A DNA stretch of 40,906 nucleotides from contig LSSI01000057.1 in assembly GCA_001595945.1 (NCBI GenBank), positions 1 through 40,906 of the forward strand. The letters are read 5' to 3'. This document shows positions 39,702 through 40,906 of this stretch, in pieces. The translations under genes and the position numbers were made by a program. The DNA is from Thermoplasmatales archaeon SM1-50. Its GTDB lineage: Archaea; Thermoplasmatota; E2; DHVEG-1. Position 1 is the stretch's first letter, and each line of letters begins with the position of its first letter. The notes under the pieces are model-generated. The model was not told the DNA's origin, did not search any database, and worked only from the letters and a program-made list of their open reading frames with translations.

Positions 39702-39843
39702 TAATCCGTGTCCCTGCATCCCCACCCACTAATCTCTTGTGGATTTTTATTGGTTCCAAACATTTAAATGAAAAGACAGGATAACAAATGGTAACCTGTT
39801 TTTAACAGGGAGGAACAAATTTATTGAAATGGAGGAAAAACGT
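39702..39843 (+). repeat. Leader repeat B (upstream of gene 39844)
   Basis: Second copy of the leader at 38560-38688, with TATA-like CATTTAAAT (39761-39769), a perfect CCTGTT/AACAGG inverted repeat (39795-39800 and 39804-39809, loop TTT) near the expected transcript start, and TGGAGGAAAAAC before ATG 39844. Confidence 0.75.
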
Positions 39844-40906
39844 ATGAAAAGAAAAATAGTAGGTATTTTTGTCTGTATGCTGGTGATTACCACTACTGGT
39901 ATCACAGTTATTGGAACCGTGGAAAAAAAGAATGAATTCCAGCGAAATGAACAAAATAGTGATGATCTTATAGAGATGTGGACTCAAGAACCTGATGAAC
40001 AAGGACCTGAGGTTAATATTTGCTGTGATCAGTTTGGTGCGGAGGAGGATATCATACGAGTGTTAGCCAATGATTTTGAATGCACACAAACGGGGTGGAT
40101 TGTTGAGATTCATTTATATGGCTCCTGGTTAGACGATGCTTCTTCAAATATTGATGAATTCAACTTAACGATTTACTCAGACATCCCTGCATCAGAAAGC
40201 CCTACTGGGTATAGTATGCCAAATATGAGTGATAATCTATGGAATTATGTGGCTTCGTCTGGTTTTTATGATAAACCCTTCCATACTTACACTGACGAAG
40301 AAATGTGGTGGGATCCGTATACTGGGACGCATGGCGAGGATAAAGAGATTTTGGAATATATCATTACAATCCCTGAGGATGAAGCATTCTTGCAGCAGGG
40401 CACTGAAGAAAACCCGATTATCTATTGGCTTGCCGTCCACGCTAAAGTTGATTCTGAAGGTTATCGTTTCGGTTTAACTTCCTCATATCCACATTTACTT
40501 GACGACTCGGTAATGCGGGATTATGAAAACCCATATAATTGGACTGAATTATATTATCCAGCAGGACACCCACATCAATTTGAATCAATTGATTTTGCGT
40601 TGACAATATTACTAAAAGTATTTAACCCTAATGCTTTGGTATGGGATCCCCCTGGTCCGTTTGATATACTATTAGTTGACTTTGATCTCATAAATGAAGG
40701 TAATGATACTATCCCTCATTTCCCATATGAAATCATTGCAGTAGGAACTGATGGTTTAATTCCAACTGGTAATTCATCAGACGAAGGGACAATAGAGAAT
40801 CTTAAGCCAGGAGAAGCTATAACCCTTAAAACACCCCGTATCATTGGAATTGGTCCCTTTGATGTAACAGTGAAGGTAATGGGTTATGAACTCGGATCCT
40901 TTAAAT
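39844..40906 (+). CDS. Secreted surface protein, N-terminal part (runs off window)
   Basis: The frame is open from ATG 39844 to the end of the window (354 codons seen). It starts with a signal peptide (MKRKIVGIFVCMLVITTTGI, then TVIGTV), followed by a beta-rich domain with NDFECTQTGWIVEIHLYGSW, FNLTIYSDIPASESPTGYSMP, EYIITIPEDEAF and IIYWLAVHAK. This resembles a domain of unknown function found in surface proteins that begins with a disordered acidic stretch (DUF7901-like; low certainty). The last visible part, LVDFDLINEGNDTIPHFPYEIIAVG and IIGIGPFDVTVKVMGYELG, resembles the last domain of the C25 peptidase at 22600. GGAGG lies seven bases before the ATG. The gene is not complete, so its C-terminal signal is unknown. 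Confidence 0.75.
   Translation, partial: MKRKIVGIFVCMLVITTTGITVIGTVEKKNEFQRNEQNSDDLIEMWTQEPDEQGPEVNICCDQFGAEEDIIRVLANDFECTQTGWIVEIHLYGSWLDDASSNIDEFNLTIYSDIPASESPTGYSMPNMSDNLWNYVASSGFYDKPFHTYTDEEMWWDPYTGTHGEDKEILEYIITIPEDEAFLQQGTEENPIIYWLAVHAKVDSEGYRFGLTSSYPHLLDDSVMRDYENPYNWTELYYPAGHPHQFESIDFALTILLKVFNPNALVWDPPGPFDILLVDFDLINEGNDTIPHFPYEIIAVGTDGLIPTGNSSDEGTIENLKPGEAITLKTPRIIGIGPFDVTVKVMGYELGSFK

Overview
The window reads as a piece of an archaeal chromosome, most likely from an uncultured Thermoplasmatota-like lineage (the placement is inference). The archaeal signs are TATA-like boxes about 25 bp ahead of many starts, purine-rich ribosome sites of the GGAGG type, several probably leaderless genes, and typical archaeal enzymes: an MptA-type GTP cyclohydrolase, a Taw3/TYW3 wybutosine protein and a tRNA-Thr without encoded CCA. 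The many secreted cysteine peptidases fit published descriptions of sediment archaea that degrade detrital protein.

Layout. 0-2 kb: the 3' end of a penicillin-acylase-like gene, a LysE-type exporter and a zinc-ribbon membrane protein. 2-13 kb: a secreted C13/legumain-like peptidase, small genes (two-CW protein, membrane protein, PPC/DUF296 protein, Lrp-like regulator, small basic protein), a C25 gingipain-like peptidase and a giant surface protein carrying a C39-like papain-fold domain. 13-17 kb: a DMT transporter, a nitroreductase, a small coiled protein, an Ig/FnIII-like surface protein and a decayed membrane-protein gene. 17-22.6 kb: an ABC-F ATPase, a B12-binding radical SAM protein, a GNAT acetyltransferase, and a gene-poor stretch holding a strong candidate for an undescribed structured RNA (about 22456-22554). 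22.6-25.4 kb: a second C25 peptidase. 25.4-31.5 kb: divergent transcription units for an AEC-like carrier plus a phenylacetate-CoA-ligase-type enzyme, and for a two-part sodium:solute symporter followed by a saccharopine-dehydrogenase-like protein and Taw3. 31.5-34.1 kb: a small secreted protein, an isocitrate/isopropylmalate dehydrogenase and MptA. 34.4-38.2 kb: tRNA-Thr, a broken tRNA-Leu-like fragment, then two parallel beta-helix proteins and a small secreted protein with visibly different codon use (AGA/AGG arginine, ATA isoleucine), which looks like acquired DNA. 38.6 kb to the end: two surface-protein genes behind duplicated leader regions.

The main thread is extracellular protein breakdown. 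Four secreted proteins (genes ending at 4076, 7062, 9371 and 39678) share the same end architecture: a PKD-like domain, then directly a C-terminal tag of the form (E/Q)(R/K)FPxxFP(L/I)(L/I)Rx(L/M)(L/V/M)(G/A)(Y/N). It does not look like a classic archaeosortase signal and may mark a separate anchoring or sorting route. Two other surface proteins carry a different C-terminal module. Peptides and amino or aryl acids released outside would suit the exporters, symporter and CoA ligase found nearby, but that link is inferred from proximity only.
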